Below, piece by piece: positions 24,182 to 31,864 of a DNA stretch of 36,462 bases (the stretch's first letter is position 1; every line of letters starts with the position of its first letter). The stretch is taken from NCBI RefSeq assembly GCF_014652335.1, contig NZ_BMYP01000033.1, positions 1 through 36,462 of the forward strand, given 5' to 3'. The position numbers and the translations under genes were made by a program. This stretch comes from Vogesella fluminis (GTDB lineage: Bacteria > Pseudomonadota > Gammaproteobacteria > Burkholderiales > Chromobacteriaceae). The notes beneath the pieces are model-generated. The model ran no database searches. It was not told where the DNA came from and worked only from the letters and a program-made list of their open reading frames with translations.

Positions 24182-24213
24182 AACGCCGTCAGCACCTTGC
24201 TGGCGGCGTTTTT
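24182..24213 (+). terminator. Rho-independent terminator of the ETF-QO gene
   Basis: AACGCCG-T-CAGC (from 24182) pairs with GCTG-G-CGGCGTT (to 24210) around ACCTT, followed by TTT within a five-T run. It lies 15 bases after the stop codon. Confidence 0.85.
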
Positions 24214-24216
24214 CAT

Positions 24217-24236
24217 TGCGGCCAACCTTGGCCACA
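24217..24236. repeat. Motif copy in an imperfect palindrome, convergent gene end
   Basis: TGCGGCCAACCTTG (24217-24230) runs into TTGGCCACA, which is the inverted core with one mismatch. It sits between the convergent ETF-QO and yciH genes, 10 bases before the yciH stop. Confidence 0.7.
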
Positions 24237-24246
24237 TGCGGTGAAC

Positions 24247-24603
24247 TCAGCCACCGCTGCGCTTCACCGTCCAGCCCTGCTTCTGCAGCTCGGCCATCAG
24301 CAGCGCCACGTGCTCACCCTGGATCTCGATCTGGCCGTCCTTGACCGTGCCGCCGGTGCTGCAGCGTGCCTTCAGCTGTTTGCCCAGCGCCAACAATTCG
24401 CTGCCGGCCAGTGGCACGCCGCTGACCACCGTCACCCCCTTGCCCTTGCGGCCCTTGGTCTCGTGGCGCACGCGCACGATGCCATCGCCGGCCGGCGCGG
24501 CGGCCGCCTGGCAGACGCAGGCATCCAGCGGCGCGCGGCAGGCGGGGCACATGCGGCCGTGCTCGGTGGAGTACACCAGTCCGCCGCCGGCATGCTTCTT
24601 CAT
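24247..24603 (-). CDS. yciH: SUI1/eIF1-like translation factor YciH
   Basis: A 118-residue protein with a four-cysteine N-terminal knuckle (RMCPACRAPLDACVC) and a C-terminal SUI1 domain (about 45-115: KGKGVTVVSGVPL, LLALGKQLKARCSTGGTVKD, IEIQGEHV). Bacterial YciH resembles eukaryotic eIF1 and is thought to influence start-codon fidelity or act as a stress-linked translation inhibitor. ATG at 24603 with AGGACG before it. An intrinsic terminator on the same strand lies only 20-odd bases upstream (24625-24658), so either it attenuates yciH or yciH has a very short leader. Confidence 0.9.
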   Translation of the reverse strand: MKKHAGGGLVYSTEHGRMCPACRAPLDACVCQAAAAPAGDGIVRVRHETKGRKGKGVTVVSGVPLAGSELLALGKQLKARCSTGGTVKDGQIEIQGEHVALLMAELQKQGWTVKRSGG

Positions 24604-24624
24604 ATTGCGTCCTTGTCCTGTTTG

Positions 24625-24658
24625 CGAAAAAACTGCATCGACAAACCTTGCGATGCAG
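24625..24658 (-). terminator. Intrinsic terminator in front of yciH
   Basis: On the minus strand CTGCATCG (24658 to 24651) pairs with CGATGCAG (24640 to 24633) across a 10-base loop and is followed by T run (complement of 24627-24632). It would stop minus-strand transcription entering yciH, or regulate it, since the yciH ATG is at 24603. No gene ends upstream of it on this strand. Confidence 0.65.
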
Positions 24659-24747
24659 GAATGACGCATTGTATTGCGCGATTGCGCGTGGCTCAAATGG
24701 CGACGCCGCTTGACAGCCGCCGCCGCGCGGGCGCATCATCGTCCGCT

Positions 24748-24834
24748 ATGGCTACTGTTATCCGTTTCGTGTCCCACGCTTATTATTATGGTTACCGCAC
24801 TTCTTTGGCGGCACCAGGACGCGTCACGGGCTGA
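24748..24834 (+). CDS. 28-residue tyrosine-rich leader peptide (putative attenuator)
   Basis: The short frame encodes MATVIRFVSHAYYYGYR followed by TSLAAPGRVTG and a stop. Four tyrosine codons fall within five positions (24781-24795), three of them TAT in a row although neighbouring genes nearly always use TAC. A TTGACA lies at 24710-24715 with a weak CATCAT -10 18 bases on, which would leave almost no untranslated leader. I see no strong ribosome site. Downstream is a stem (24861-24887) that competes with the leader RNA. This layout is that of an amino-acid attenuator responding to charged tRNA-Tyr. Expression of this peptide is not proven. Confidence 0.5.
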   Translation: MATVIRFVSHAYYYGYRTSLAAPGRVTG

Positions 24835-24893
24835 ATAAGCCTTACCCCCGAATCCCTGATCAATGCCGCCGCACTCTGGCGGCATTGGTGTTT
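24807..24893 (+). promoter_or_regulatory. Mutually exclusive hairpins: antiterminator and terminator-like stem
   Basis: CAATGCCGCC (24861-24870) pairs perfectly with GGCGGCATTG (24878-24887), followed by GTGTTTCT, a weak U-rich tail. The GGCGGCA inside the leader frame (24807-24813) is identical to the start of the 3' arm and can pair with TGCCGCC (24864-24870) instead, which would prevent the stem. A ribosome paused on the Tyr codons just upstream would leave this segment free. Confidence 0.5.
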
Positions 24894-24942
24894 CTGGGCT
24901 GTTCCAATGTTTCCGGTTTGCGGCACCCAACGGAGTCCGAAC

Positions 24943-25473
24943 ATGGAAAATCATCGTTCCTGGCAGCTGCCAGCGGCAAAACACGGCATCAGCAGCGTGC
25001 TGTGCATCGTCAGCGACGTCGAGCACGGCTCGCATCTTCCCGGCAACCCGGTCGCCCGCCTGCAAGCCCTGCTTGCCGGGCAGCAGACCCCGGCAGTGCT
25101 GGAGTCGCTGTTCCCCGAGGTGCGCAGCCTGGCCTACCTGTCGGCCGGAGGCCGCTCGCCGCAACGCGCCGACTGGCTGGCCGCGCGGGTGCTTGTGTTC
25201 GCGCTGCAGCATCTGGAACTGGCCAGCCACGAACTGGCGCTGATGGACGCGGTAAACCTGCGTTTGCAGCAGCTATCGCGTAAACTGGCAGTGGATTGCC
25301 CGCCTGTGCGCTCGTTCGCGCTGTTTTGCGGCGCGCGGCCGTGGCGCACCCACGGCCATGGCAGCCAGTTGCTGCAGGTGGCGGCGTCACCGGTGGCGCA
25401 GTCACTGCTACTGCGCCGCCAGCAGGCCGCGCATCTGGCGCACCTGCAACAGGCGCTGGCGCGGCTGGCGTGA
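24943..25473 (+). CDS. Hypothetical protein behind the Tyr-rich leader
   Basis: A 176-residue soluble-looking protein that I do not recognise. It has no signal peptide or membrane segment. The middle is helical and rich in Leu, Ala and Gln (LQALLAGQQTPAVLESLF, ALMDAVNLRLQQLSRKL), and the last third, with ARPWRTHGHGSQLLQ and RRQQAAHLAHLQQALARL, is basic and may form a coiled coil. The ATG at 24943 has CGGAG 7 bases before it; an earlier ATG (24907) overlaps the leader stem region and lacks a ribosome site. Codon use is like the surrounding genes. It stands between a possible attenuator and an inverted repeat; nothing links it directly to tyrosine metabolism. Confidence 0.65.
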   Translation: MENHRSWQLPAAKHGISSVLCIVSDVEHGSHLPGNPVARLQALLAGQQTPAVLESLFPEVRSLAYLSAGGRSPQRADWLAARVLVFALQHLELASHELALMDAVNLRLQQLSRKLAVDCPPVRSFALFCGARPWRTHGHGSQLLQVAASPVAQSLLLRRQQAAHLAHLQQALARLA

Positions 25474-25490
25474 TGCCGGCGCGTGCAGGC

Positions 25491-25553
25491 AGCATGGCTA
25501 CCAAAGCCTGGCGTGACGGTGCCGCCGCGCGTAACGGTTTTGTTAGCCATGCT
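25491..25553. repeat. 63-bp element with 15-bp near-perfect inverted ends
   Basis: AGCATGGCTACCAAA (25491-25505) and the reverse complement of 25539-25553 agree at 14 of 15 positions. The interior has a direct repeat, GCGTGACGGT and GCGTAACGGT. It ends 15 bases before the next ATG. It may be a miniature element or a structured leader. Confidence 0.55.
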
Positions 25554-25568
25554 CGAACGGGAGAAGAG

Positions 25569-25922
25569 ATGGACGACGGTTATCTGCAACGCGTACCCCG
25601 CGCCGACGACACACTGAAAACCCTGACCCTGGTGGTGTATGCGCTGCAGGCACTGAGCCTGTTTGTCGGCATCACCGCCATCGTCGGCATCATCATCAAC
25701 TACATCAAGCGCGATGAGGCCGCCGGCACCGAGTGGCAAAGCCACTTTGCCTGGCAGATCCGCACCTTCTGGTGGGCGGTGATCGGCTTCGCCGTTTCCT
25801 GGCCGCTGATCCTGCTGCTGGGGCTGGGCTTCGTCACCGGTTTTGCGGTGTGGGTGTGGTACGTGTACCGCATCGTGCGCGGTTTTCTGGCGTTTAACGA
25901 CCGCCGCCCGCTGCCGCAGTGA
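25569..25922 (+). CDS. Small membrane protein, DUF4870-like
   Basis: A 117-residue protein with three membrane segments: LTLVVYALQALSLFVGITAI, the region around FWWAVIGFAVSWPLILLLG, and GFVTGFAVWVWYVYRIVRG. A conserved-looking cytoplasmic loop has YIKRDEAAGTEWQSHFAWQI, the pattern of the DUF4870/Tic20-like family, in which function is unknown. GGGAGAAG stands directly before the ATG. It is probably transcribed with the preceding or following small genes, but no clear promoter is visible. Confidence 0.8.
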   Translation: MDDGYLQRVPRADDTLKTLTLVVYALQALSLFVGITAIVGIIINYIKRDEAAGTEWQSHFAWQIRTFWWAVIGFAVSWPLILLLGLGFVTGFAVWVWYVYRIVRGFLAFNDRRPLPQ

Positions 25923-25975
25923 ATGCTTGCTGCGCATTGGCCACAGCTTTGGCACAATGCGCGGCTGATTTTTGA

Positions 25976-26197
25976 ATGAACGCGATGAATCCCGAACATC
26001 TGCAACTGCTCGTCACCCGCGTGATGCCCTACGGCAAGTACAAGGGCCGCGTGATCGCGGACCTGCCCGGGCATTACCTGAACTGGTTCGCCCGCGAGGG
26101 CTTTCCGCCGGGCGAGATCGGCCGCCTGCTGGCGCTGATGCAGGAGCTGGATCACAACGGGCTGTCATCGCTGCTCGACCCACTACGAAAGCGATAA
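25976..26197 (+). CDS. DUF3820-family small protein
   Basis: A 73-residue protein with the family pattern MPYGKYKGRVIADLPGHYLNWF and REGFPPGEIGRLLALM. Members are common in Gammaproteobacteria and Betaproteobacteria; some have been linked to nucleic-acid or quorum functions, none firmly. A second ATG nine bases on (25985) is an equal start candidate. GCGCATTG/CAATGCGC form an inverted repeat just upstream (25932-25939, 25955-25962). The stop is 3 bases before rbgA, so both are likely one transcript. Confidence 0.85.
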   Translation: MNAMNPEHLQLLVTRVMPYGKYKGRVIADLPGHYLNWFAREGFPPGEIGRLLALMQELDHNGLSSLLDPLRKR

Positions 26198-26200
26198 TAC

Positions 26201-27142
26201 ATGGCCATCCAATGGTTCCCCGGACACATGAACAAAGCCAAGAAAGAGCTGCAAGAGCGTCTTGGCGAAATCGATGTGGTCATTGAAATGCTGGACGCGC
26301 GCCTGCCGGCCTCCAGCGCCAACCCGATGATCGCGCAGCTGGCGAAACGCAAGCCGTCGATCAAGGCACTCAACAAGCAGGACCTGGCCGATCCGGCCGT
26401 CACCCGGCAGTGGCTGGACTGGTACCGCAAGCCGGGCACCATCGCCATCGGCCTCGACGCCTCGGAAAAGTCGCCGGCGCAAAAGCTGATCGAAGCCTGC
26501 ATGGACGTGGCGCCCAACCGCGGCACCATCGACAAGCCGCTGCGGGTGGTGATCTGCGGCATTCCCAACGTCGGCAAGTCGACGCTGATCAACAGCATCA
26601 CCGGCCGCCGCATCGCCAAGACCGGCAACGAGCCGGGCATCACCAAGGGCCAGCAGCGCATCATGCTGTGCGACGAGATCGAGCTGTTCGACACCCCGGG
26701 CATGCTGTGGCCGAAGATCGTGGTGCCGCAGGGCGGCTACAACCTCGCCGCCAGCGGCGCGGTGGGCCGTAACGCGATGGACGAGGAAGAAGTGGCGCTG
26801 GAGCTGCTGGCCTACCTGATGCGCTACTACGGCAAGGAGCTGGACGCGCGCTATAACATCGGCGACATCGCCGGCCTGCAGGACTGGCAGGTGATGGAGC
26901 AGATCGGCAAGAAGCGCGGCGCCATCCTGCCCGGCGGCCGCATCAACATCCAGAAAACCGCCGAACTCATCCTCACCGACTTCCGCAGCGGCGCCACCGG
27001 GCGCCTGACGCTGGAGCGGCCGGACGAATGGCGCGCGTGGGAAAAGGCGGCCAAGGAAGCCGCGGTCCTGCGTGCCGCGGAGAAGGAAGCCGCGCGCCTG
27101 GAGCGCGAGGCGCGTGTCGCCAAGGCCGCCAAGCGCCGCTGA
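26201..27142 (+). CDS. rbgA: Ribosome biogenesis GTPase RbgA/YlqF
   Basis: A 313-residue circularly permuted GTPase. The order of motifs is G4 (LNKQDL near residue 50), then G1 GIPNVGKSTLIN, G2/G3 with DTPGMLWPK, as expected for YlqF. The opening AIQWFPGHMNKAKKEL is the family signature. It assists late assembly of the large ribosomal subunit. The C-terminal tail is basic, rich in Arg, Lys and Ala, probably binding rRNA. It begins 3 bases after the DUF3820 gene with only a weak ribosome site, so translational coupling is likely. It ends at a palindrome and a bidirectional terminator shared with ruvX. Confidence 0.95.
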   Translation: MAIQWFPGHMNKAKKELQERLGEIDVVIEMLDARLPASSANPMIAQLAKRKPSIKALNKQDLADPAVTRQWLDWYRKPGTIAIGLDASEKSPAQKLIEACMDVAPNRGTIDKPLRVVICGIPNVGKSTLINSITGRRIAKTGNEPGITKGQQRIMLCDEIELFDTPGMLWPKIVVPQGGYNLAASGAVGRNAMDEEEVALELLAYLMRYYGKELDARYNIGDIAGLQDWQVMEQIGKKRGAILPGGRINIQKTAELILTDFRSGATGRLTLERPDEWRAWEKAAKEAAVLRAAEKEAARLEREARVAKAAKRR

Positions 27143-27146
27143 AACA

Positions 27147-27168
27147 TTGCGGCCAACGTTGGCCGCAA
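27147..27168. repeat. 22-bp perfect palindrome of the dispersed motif
   Basis: Two head-to-head copies of TGCGGCCAAC with TT/AA outer bases, symmetric over 22 bases. It lies immediately after the rbgA stop and before the terminator at 27175. Confidence 0.85.
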
Positions 27169-27174
27169 GCAAAC

Positions 27175-27207
27175 AAAAAGCCCGCGGCACGTGCAGCGGG
27201 CTTTTTT
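27175..27207. terminator. Bidirectional intrinsic terminator between rbgA and ruvX
   Basis: AAAAAGCCCGC (27175-27185) pairs with GCGGGCTTTTT (27196-27206) and is flanked by an A run on the left and a T run on the right, so it works for both convergent genes. Confidence 0.9.
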
Positions 27208-27221
27208 GCGTAAAGGCCGGT

Positions 27222-27653
27222 TCAGCCCAGGCGCTCGCCCGGCTCCTCGAACCACGCCATCACGATCGCCTGTGCCGCCACCTGGTCCAGCACCGGCTTC
27301 TGCTTGCGGCCGCGCACGCCGGCTTCCTCCAGCAGGCTCTCGGCGATCACCGAGGTCAGCCGCTCGTCCACCAGCCACACCGGCAGCCGGTAGCGGCCGT
27401 GCAGGCGCTGCGCGAACTTGCGGCACAGCGCGGTCAGCGTGTGGGCGTTGCCGTCCATGTGCGTCGGCAGGCCGACGACGAAGCCGGTCGGCTGCCATTC
27501 CTCGATCAGCTTGCCGATGGCGGCAAAGCGCACCTCGTTGCTGTCGCTGCTGATGGTGGCCAGCGGCGTGGCGATGCCCAGTTCCGGCTCGCCCAGCGCC
27601 ACGCCGATGCGCTGCTCGCCGAAGTCGAAGCCCAGCAGCGTGCCCTTATGCAT
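27222..27653 (-). CDS. ruvX: RuvX/YqgF-family nuclease
   Basis: A 143-residue RNase H-fold protein. The first strand [16 protein letters not shown] carries the metal-binding Asp8, and later [18 protein letters not shown] and the C-terminal [14 protein letters not shown] supply the other acidic residues. The family processes 16S rRNA 5' ends and resolves branched DNA. The ATG at 27653 overlaps the end of yqgE by 8 bases, the usual yqgE-yqgF pair. Ends at the shared terminator. Confidence 0.94.
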   Translation of the reverse strand: MHKGTLLGFDFGEQRIGVALGEPELGIATPLATISSDSNEVRFAAIGKLIEEWQPTGFVVGLPTHMDGNAHTLTALCRKFAQRLHGRYRLPVWLVDERLTSVIAESLLEEAGVRGRKQKPVLDQVAAQAIVMAWFEEPGERLG

Positions 27654-28206
27654 GACCGGCGTCCGTGCACAGCAGCGACGGGTCGAAGCCCAGCAGCTTG
27701 ATGGCACTGTCGAAGCGTACCTCGCTTGGGGTATCGAAGATCACCCAGTCGGCGGCGGCGACGGTCAGCCACTGGTTGGCGGCGATTTCCTCTTCCAGCT
27801 GGCCTTTTTCCCAGCCGGCATAGCCGAGGCTGACCAGCAGCCTGGCCGGGCCCTGCGCCTCCGATACCGCCTGCAGGATGTCCTTGGAGGTGGTCAGCGC
27901 CATGTCGTCGGTGATGGTCAGCGTCGATTGCCAGTTGCCGATTGGCGTGTGCAGCACGAAGCCGCGATCCGGCTGCACCGGACCGCCGAAGTGCACCGGC
28001 ACGGTATTGGCCTCGTCGTTGGCCAGCGACAGGTCGATCTGCTCCAGCAGCTGCGCCAGCACGATGCCGGACGGCTTGTTGATGATGATGCCCATCGCCC
28101 CCTGTTCGCCGTGCTCGCAGATGTAGACGATGCTTTTGGCAAACAGCGGGTCGGTCATGCCCGGCATGGCGATCAGGAAATGATGTGCAAAGGTCAGCGT
28201 ATTCAT
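27646..28206 (-). CDS. yqgE: YqgE/AlgH-family protein
   Basis: A 186-residue protein of the UPF0301/AlgH family with the opening [47 protein letters not shown] and [17 protein letters not shown], all family hallmarks. Its role is unresolved; it usually precedes ruvX, as here. The ATG at 28206 matches homologues. TTGCCG (complement 28236-28241) and CATAAT (complement 28213-28218) with 17 bases between form a good promoter, but it would start transcription at or next to the ATG, so the message may be leaderless. Confidence 0.93.
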   Translation of the reverse strand: MNTLTFAHHFLIAMPGMTDPLFAKSIVYICEHGEQGAMGIIINKPSGIVLAQLLEQIDLSLANDEANTVPVHFGGPVQPDRGFVLHTPIGNWQSTLTITDDMALTTSKDILQAVSEAQGPARLLVSLGYAGWEKGQLEEEIAANQWLTVAAADWVIFDTPSEVRFDSAIKLLGFDPSLLCTDAGHA

Positions 28207-28255
28207 GCCTGCATTATGGCAACCATTGTCATGGCCGGCAAAGGACATCGCGCAA

Positions 28256-28350
28256 AAGCGCAACCGCGGCCGCGCGGCACGGCGGCCGGCCGACAAAGGT
28301 TGGCCGCAGCGGCGCGGTTGCTTGCTAAAATGGCAGACTGATTTCTCCTG
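28256..28350. promoter_or_regulatory. Intergenic region with motif copy and smc promoter
   Basis: One motif copy (28296-28308, AAGGTTGGCCGCA) pairs imperfectly with GCGGCCGGCC (28282-28291). A wider repeat GCAACCGCG (28260-28268) / CGCGGTTGC (28313-28321) surrounds it. An extended -10 element TGCTAAAAT ends at 28331 and is the best smc promoter candidate. Confidence 0.5.
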
Positions 28351-28363
28351 AGCCGGATCCCCC

Positions 28364-31300
28364 TTGCGCCTCACTCACATCAAACTGGCGGGCTTCAAGT
28401 CCTTCGTCGACCCCACCAGCATCGCCGTGCCCGGCCAGCTGGTGGCGGTGATCGGCCCCAACGGCTGCGGCAAGTCCAACGTCATCGACGCGGTGCGCTG
28501 GGTGCTGGGCGAGTCGTCGGCCAAGCAGCTGCGCGGCGAATCGATGCAGGACGTGATCTTCAACGGCTCCGGCACCCGCAAGCCGGTGTCGCGCGCCTCG
28601 GTGGAGCTGGCGTTCGACAACGGCGACGGCCAGCTCACCGGGCCGTGGGGGCAGTACGCCGAGGTGGCGATCAAGCGCGTGCTGACGCGGCAGGGCGAAT
28701 CCAGCTACTACATCAACAACCAGCAGGTGCGCCGTCGCGACATCACCGACCTGTTCCTCGGCACCGGCGTCGGCGCGCGCGGCTACGCGGTGATCGAGCA
28801 GGGCATGATCTCGCGCATCATCGAGGCCCGCCCGGAAGAGCTGCGCGCCTACCTGGAAGAGGCCGCCGGCGTGTCGCGCTACAAGGAGCGCCGCCGCGAG
28901 ACCGAAAACCGCCTCGCCGACACCCGCGACAACCTGACCCGCATCGACGACCTCAAGCTGGAATTGACGCGCCAGGTCGAGCGCCTCACCGAGCAGGCCG
29001 AGGTCGCGGCCAACTACCAGGACATGCGCGGCGCACTGACCTTCAAGCAGAACCTGCTGGCGCTGGCGCGGCGCGAGGAAGCGGCGCGGCAGGAAGCCGC
29101 CACGCGCGGCGAACTGGCCCGCATCGAAACCGAAGAAACCGCGCTGGAAGCGGCGCACACCCATCTCGAAACCGGACTGGAGACGGTGCGCGAGGCGCAC
29201 TACGCCGCCAGCGACGCGGTGCACGAGGCGCAGCAGGCGCTGTTCGAGGCCAACGCCACGCTGGCGCGGCTGGAAGAACAGCAGCGCCACCGCCTGCAAA
29301 GCCGCGAGCGGCTGGAGCGCGATCTGGCCGGCGCCCGCAACGAACGCCAGCAGCTGGCGGAGCAGAAAGCCCAGGTCGAGTACGAGCTGGACGACTGGCT
29401 GCCGCGCCGCGAAGAGGCGCAGCTGCGCATGGAAGAAGCGCAGATGGGGCTGGAAGACGGCGCCGACGGCCTGCCCGGCGCCGAGGCCGCGTTTCGCGTT
29501 GCCGACCAGCGCCTGGCGCAGATGACGGCACAGATCGCCAACCTCACCCGCGAGCGTGACCTCGCGCGGCAGCAGGGCGAGCACCTGCGCCGCAGCATCG
29601 AGCAGCTGGCCGCGCGCGAAGACGCGCTGCGCCGCGAGCTGCACGATCTCAACCTGCCCGACAGCGGCGTGCTGGAGGCGGCGCAGGCCGAGGTCGCGCG
29701 CGCGCAGGCGGCGCTGGACGCGGTGCGCGCCCGGTTGGCCGCCGACGAGGCCAAGCAGGCGGATCTCGCCAGCGAGCGCGAACAGCTGGACAAGACGCTG
29801 CACGAATTCAATAGCGACGCCGCCCGCGCCGAGGCCGAAGTCGCCGCGCTGGACGCGGTGCTGGCGCGCGAAGCCGCCGGCGAGCAGCTGGCCGGCTGGC
29901 TGGCGGCGCAGCAGCTGGACGGTGCGCCGGCGCTGTGGCAGAGCCTGCAGGTGGACGAACAGTGGCGCAGCGCGGTGGAAGTGGTGCTCGGCGACAGCCT
30001 CGCCGCCCGTGCCGCCGCCCGTGCCGCCGCCTTGCCCGGCACTCTGCCGCCGGCGCCGCTGGCGCTGATCGACTGCGCGCTATCGCCGGCCGTTGCGGCC
30101 AACCCTGGCCGCCAGCCGCTGCTGGATGTCGTCAGCGCCGGCGCGCCGTTTGCCGCCGCGCTGGCCGACTGGCTGGCCGGCGTCTACTGCGCCGACACGC
30201 TGGACGCCGCCATCGCCCGCCGTGGCGAGCTGGCCGCCGGCGAATGCTGGATCACCCCCGACGGCCACCGCGTCAGTGCGGTCAGCGTGCGCTTCAACGC
30301 CGCGCACGCCGGCGACGGCATGATGGCGCGCAAGGCGGCGCGCGACGCGGCGGCGGCAAGGTTGGCCGCGGTGCAGCCGCAGATCGACAGCGTCCAGCGC
30401 CGTCGCGACAGCGTGGCGTCGATGCTGGGCATGCTGGCCGAGGCGGTGCGCGCGCAGAAGGGCGCGCTGACGCGGCTGGAGGCGGAGCTGAACGCGGCGA
30501 CGCTGGAGCACGTGAAGCTGGATCAGGCGGCGCGGCAGGGCGCGGCGCGTCTGGCCGCCATCCACGCCGAACAGCAGCGCCTGCGCGACGAGCGCGACAC
30601 GGCGCAGGAAACCATTGTTGAAGCCGAACTGCTGGCCGAAGAAAACGTGATGCAGCTGGAAGAGCTGGCCGAACAGCTGGAAGACGCGCGTCTGGCGCGC
30701 CTGAACGCCGAAACCGGGCTGGAGCTGGCGCGCAACAAGACCCGCGACGCCGAGCGCATGCTGCACGAGATCAAGCTGGCGCAGCACACCGCCGAGCAGA
30801 AGGTGGCCGAGCTGGCGCGCCGCGCGCGCGAACTGGAAGACCGCGATCTGCAGCTGGCCGAGCGCCTGGAAACGCTGGCCATGGAGGCGGAAACGGTGGA
30901 GGAGGCGGCGCCGGACGAGGTGCTGCAGGAGGCGCTGGCGTTGCGCGAAACGCGCGAACAAACGTTGGCCGCAACGCGCGACCAGCTCAGCGCGTTGACC
31001 GAGACCCTGCGCCAGCACACGCAAAAGCAGCAGGAAATCAGCGCCGCGCTGCCGGCATTGCGCGAGGCGCGCTCGGACTGGCTGCTGAAGCACCAGGAAG
31101 CGCGGCTGAACGTCGAGCGTTTCGACGAGGAACTGAAAACCGCCGAGGCGGACGAGGCGGCGCTGCTGCCGCATCTGAACGACAACGTGAAGCCGGGCGC
31201 GCTGGCGGCGGAGATCGCGCGTCTGGCGCGCGCCATCGAGGGCCTCGGCGCGGTGAACCTCGCCGCGCTGCAGGAGCTGGAAGAGGCGCAGAAGCGCGGC

Positions 31301-31861
31301 GAGTATCTGGCCGGCCAGACCGACGACCTGCTGCAGGCGATGGCGACGCTGGAAGAGGCGATCGCCCGCATCGACGGCGAAACCCGCGACATGCTGCAGA
31401 GCACCTACGACGCGGTCAACGCCAAGATGAGCGAGTTCTTCCCGACGCTGTTCGGCGGCGGCCGCGCCGAGCTGGTGCTGACCGGCGACGACCTGCTGTC
31501 GGCCGGTATCCAGATCATCGCGCAGCCGCCGGGCAAGAAGAACAGCACCATCCACCTGTTGTCCGGTGGCGAGAAGGCGCTGACCGCGATGAGCCTGGTG
31601 TTCTCGCTGTTCAGCCTAAACCCGGCGCCGTTCTGCCTGCTGGACGAGGTCGATGCGCCGCTGGATGACGCCAATACCAGCCGCTTCTGCGACCTGGTGA
31701 AGCAGATGGCCGCGCACACGCAGTTCCTGTACATCAGCCACAACCGCCTGACCATGGAGATGGCCGAGCAGCTGGTCGGCGTGACCATGCAGGAGCAGGG
31801 TTGCAGCCGCATCGTGGCGGTGGACATCGTCGAAGCGCTGAAAATGCGCGAAACGGCCTGA
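28364..31861 (+). CDS. smc: Chromosome partition protein SMC
   Basis: An 1165-residue SMC ATPase, full length. The N-terminal head has Walker A GPNGCGKSN (residues 31-39); two long coiled-coil arms (about 170-490 and 680-1000) flank a hinge near 510-670. The C-terminal head has the ABC signature LSGGEKAL (about 1067) and Walker B FCLLDEVDAPLD (about 1090). It compacts and aligns sister chromosomes, normally with ScpA and ScpB, not encoded here. Translation starts at a TTG; no ATG or GTG fits the conserved MRLTHIKLAGFKSF start, and the ribosome site is weak, which should keep levels low. Five motif cores lie inside, reading Ala-Ala-Asn or Leu-Ala-Ala. The hinge is somewhat Ala-rich. The TonB-like gene follows after 3 bases. 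Confidence 0.96.
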   Translation: MRLTHIKLAGFKSFVDPTSIAVPGQLVAVIGPNGCGKSNVIDAVRWVLGESSAKQLRGESMQDVIFNGSGTRKPVSRASVELAFDNGDGQLTGPWGQYAEVAIKRVLTRQGESSYYINNQQVRRRDITDLFLGTGVGARGYAVIEQGMISRIIEARPEELRAYLEEAAGVSRYKERRRETENRLADTRDNLTRIDDLKLELTRQVERLTEQAEVAANYQDMRGALTFKQNLLALARREEAARQEAATRGELARIETEETALEAAHTHLETGLETVREAHYAASDAVHEAQQALFEANATLARLEEQQRHRLQSRERLERDLAGARNERQQLAEQKAQVEYELDDWLPRREEAQLRMEEAQMGLEDGADGLPGAEAAFRVADQRLAQMTAQIANLTRERDLARQQGEHLRRSIEQLAAREDALRRELHDLNLPDSGVLEAAQAEVARAQAALDAVRARLAADEAKQADLASEREQLDKTLHEFNSDAARAEAEVAALDAVLAREAAGEQLAGWLAAQQLDGAPALWQSLQVDEQWRSAVEVVLGDSLAARAAARAAALPGTLPPAPLALIDCALSPAVAANPGRQPLLDVVSAGAPFAAALADWLAGVYCADTLDAAIARRGELAAGECWITPDGHRVSAVSVRFNAAHAGDGMMARKAARDAAAARLAAVQPQIDSVQRRRDSVASMLGMLAEAVRAQKGALTRLEAELNAATLEHVKLDQAARQGAARLAAIHAEQQRLRDERDTAQETIVEAELLAEENVMQLEELAEQLEDARLARLNAETGLELARNKTRDAERMLHEIKLAQHTAEQKVAELARRARELEDRDLQLAERLETLAMEAETVEEAAPDEVLQEALALRETREQTLAATRDQLSALTETLRQHTQKQQEISAALPALREARSDWLLKHQEARLNVERFDEELKTAEADEAALLPHLNDNVKPGALAAEIARLARAIEGLGAVNLAALQELEEAQKRGEYLAGQTDDLLQAMATLEEAIARIDGETRDMLQSTYDAVNAKMSEFFPTLFGGGRAELVLTGDDLLSAGIQIIAQPPGKKNSTIHLLSGGEKALTAMSLVFSLFSLNPAPFCLLDEVDAPLDDANTSRFCDLVKQMAAHTQFLYISHNRLTMEMAEQLVGVTMQEQGCSRIVAVDIVEALKMRETA

Positions 31862-31864
31862 GCG

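Noticed and set aside
27175-27207. Treating the motif palindrome at 27147 as the terminator for rbgA
   Set aside because: A separate, complete intrinsic terminator with T run follows at 27175, so the palindrome is not needed for termination there, which argues that the motif pairs have another function at least at this site.
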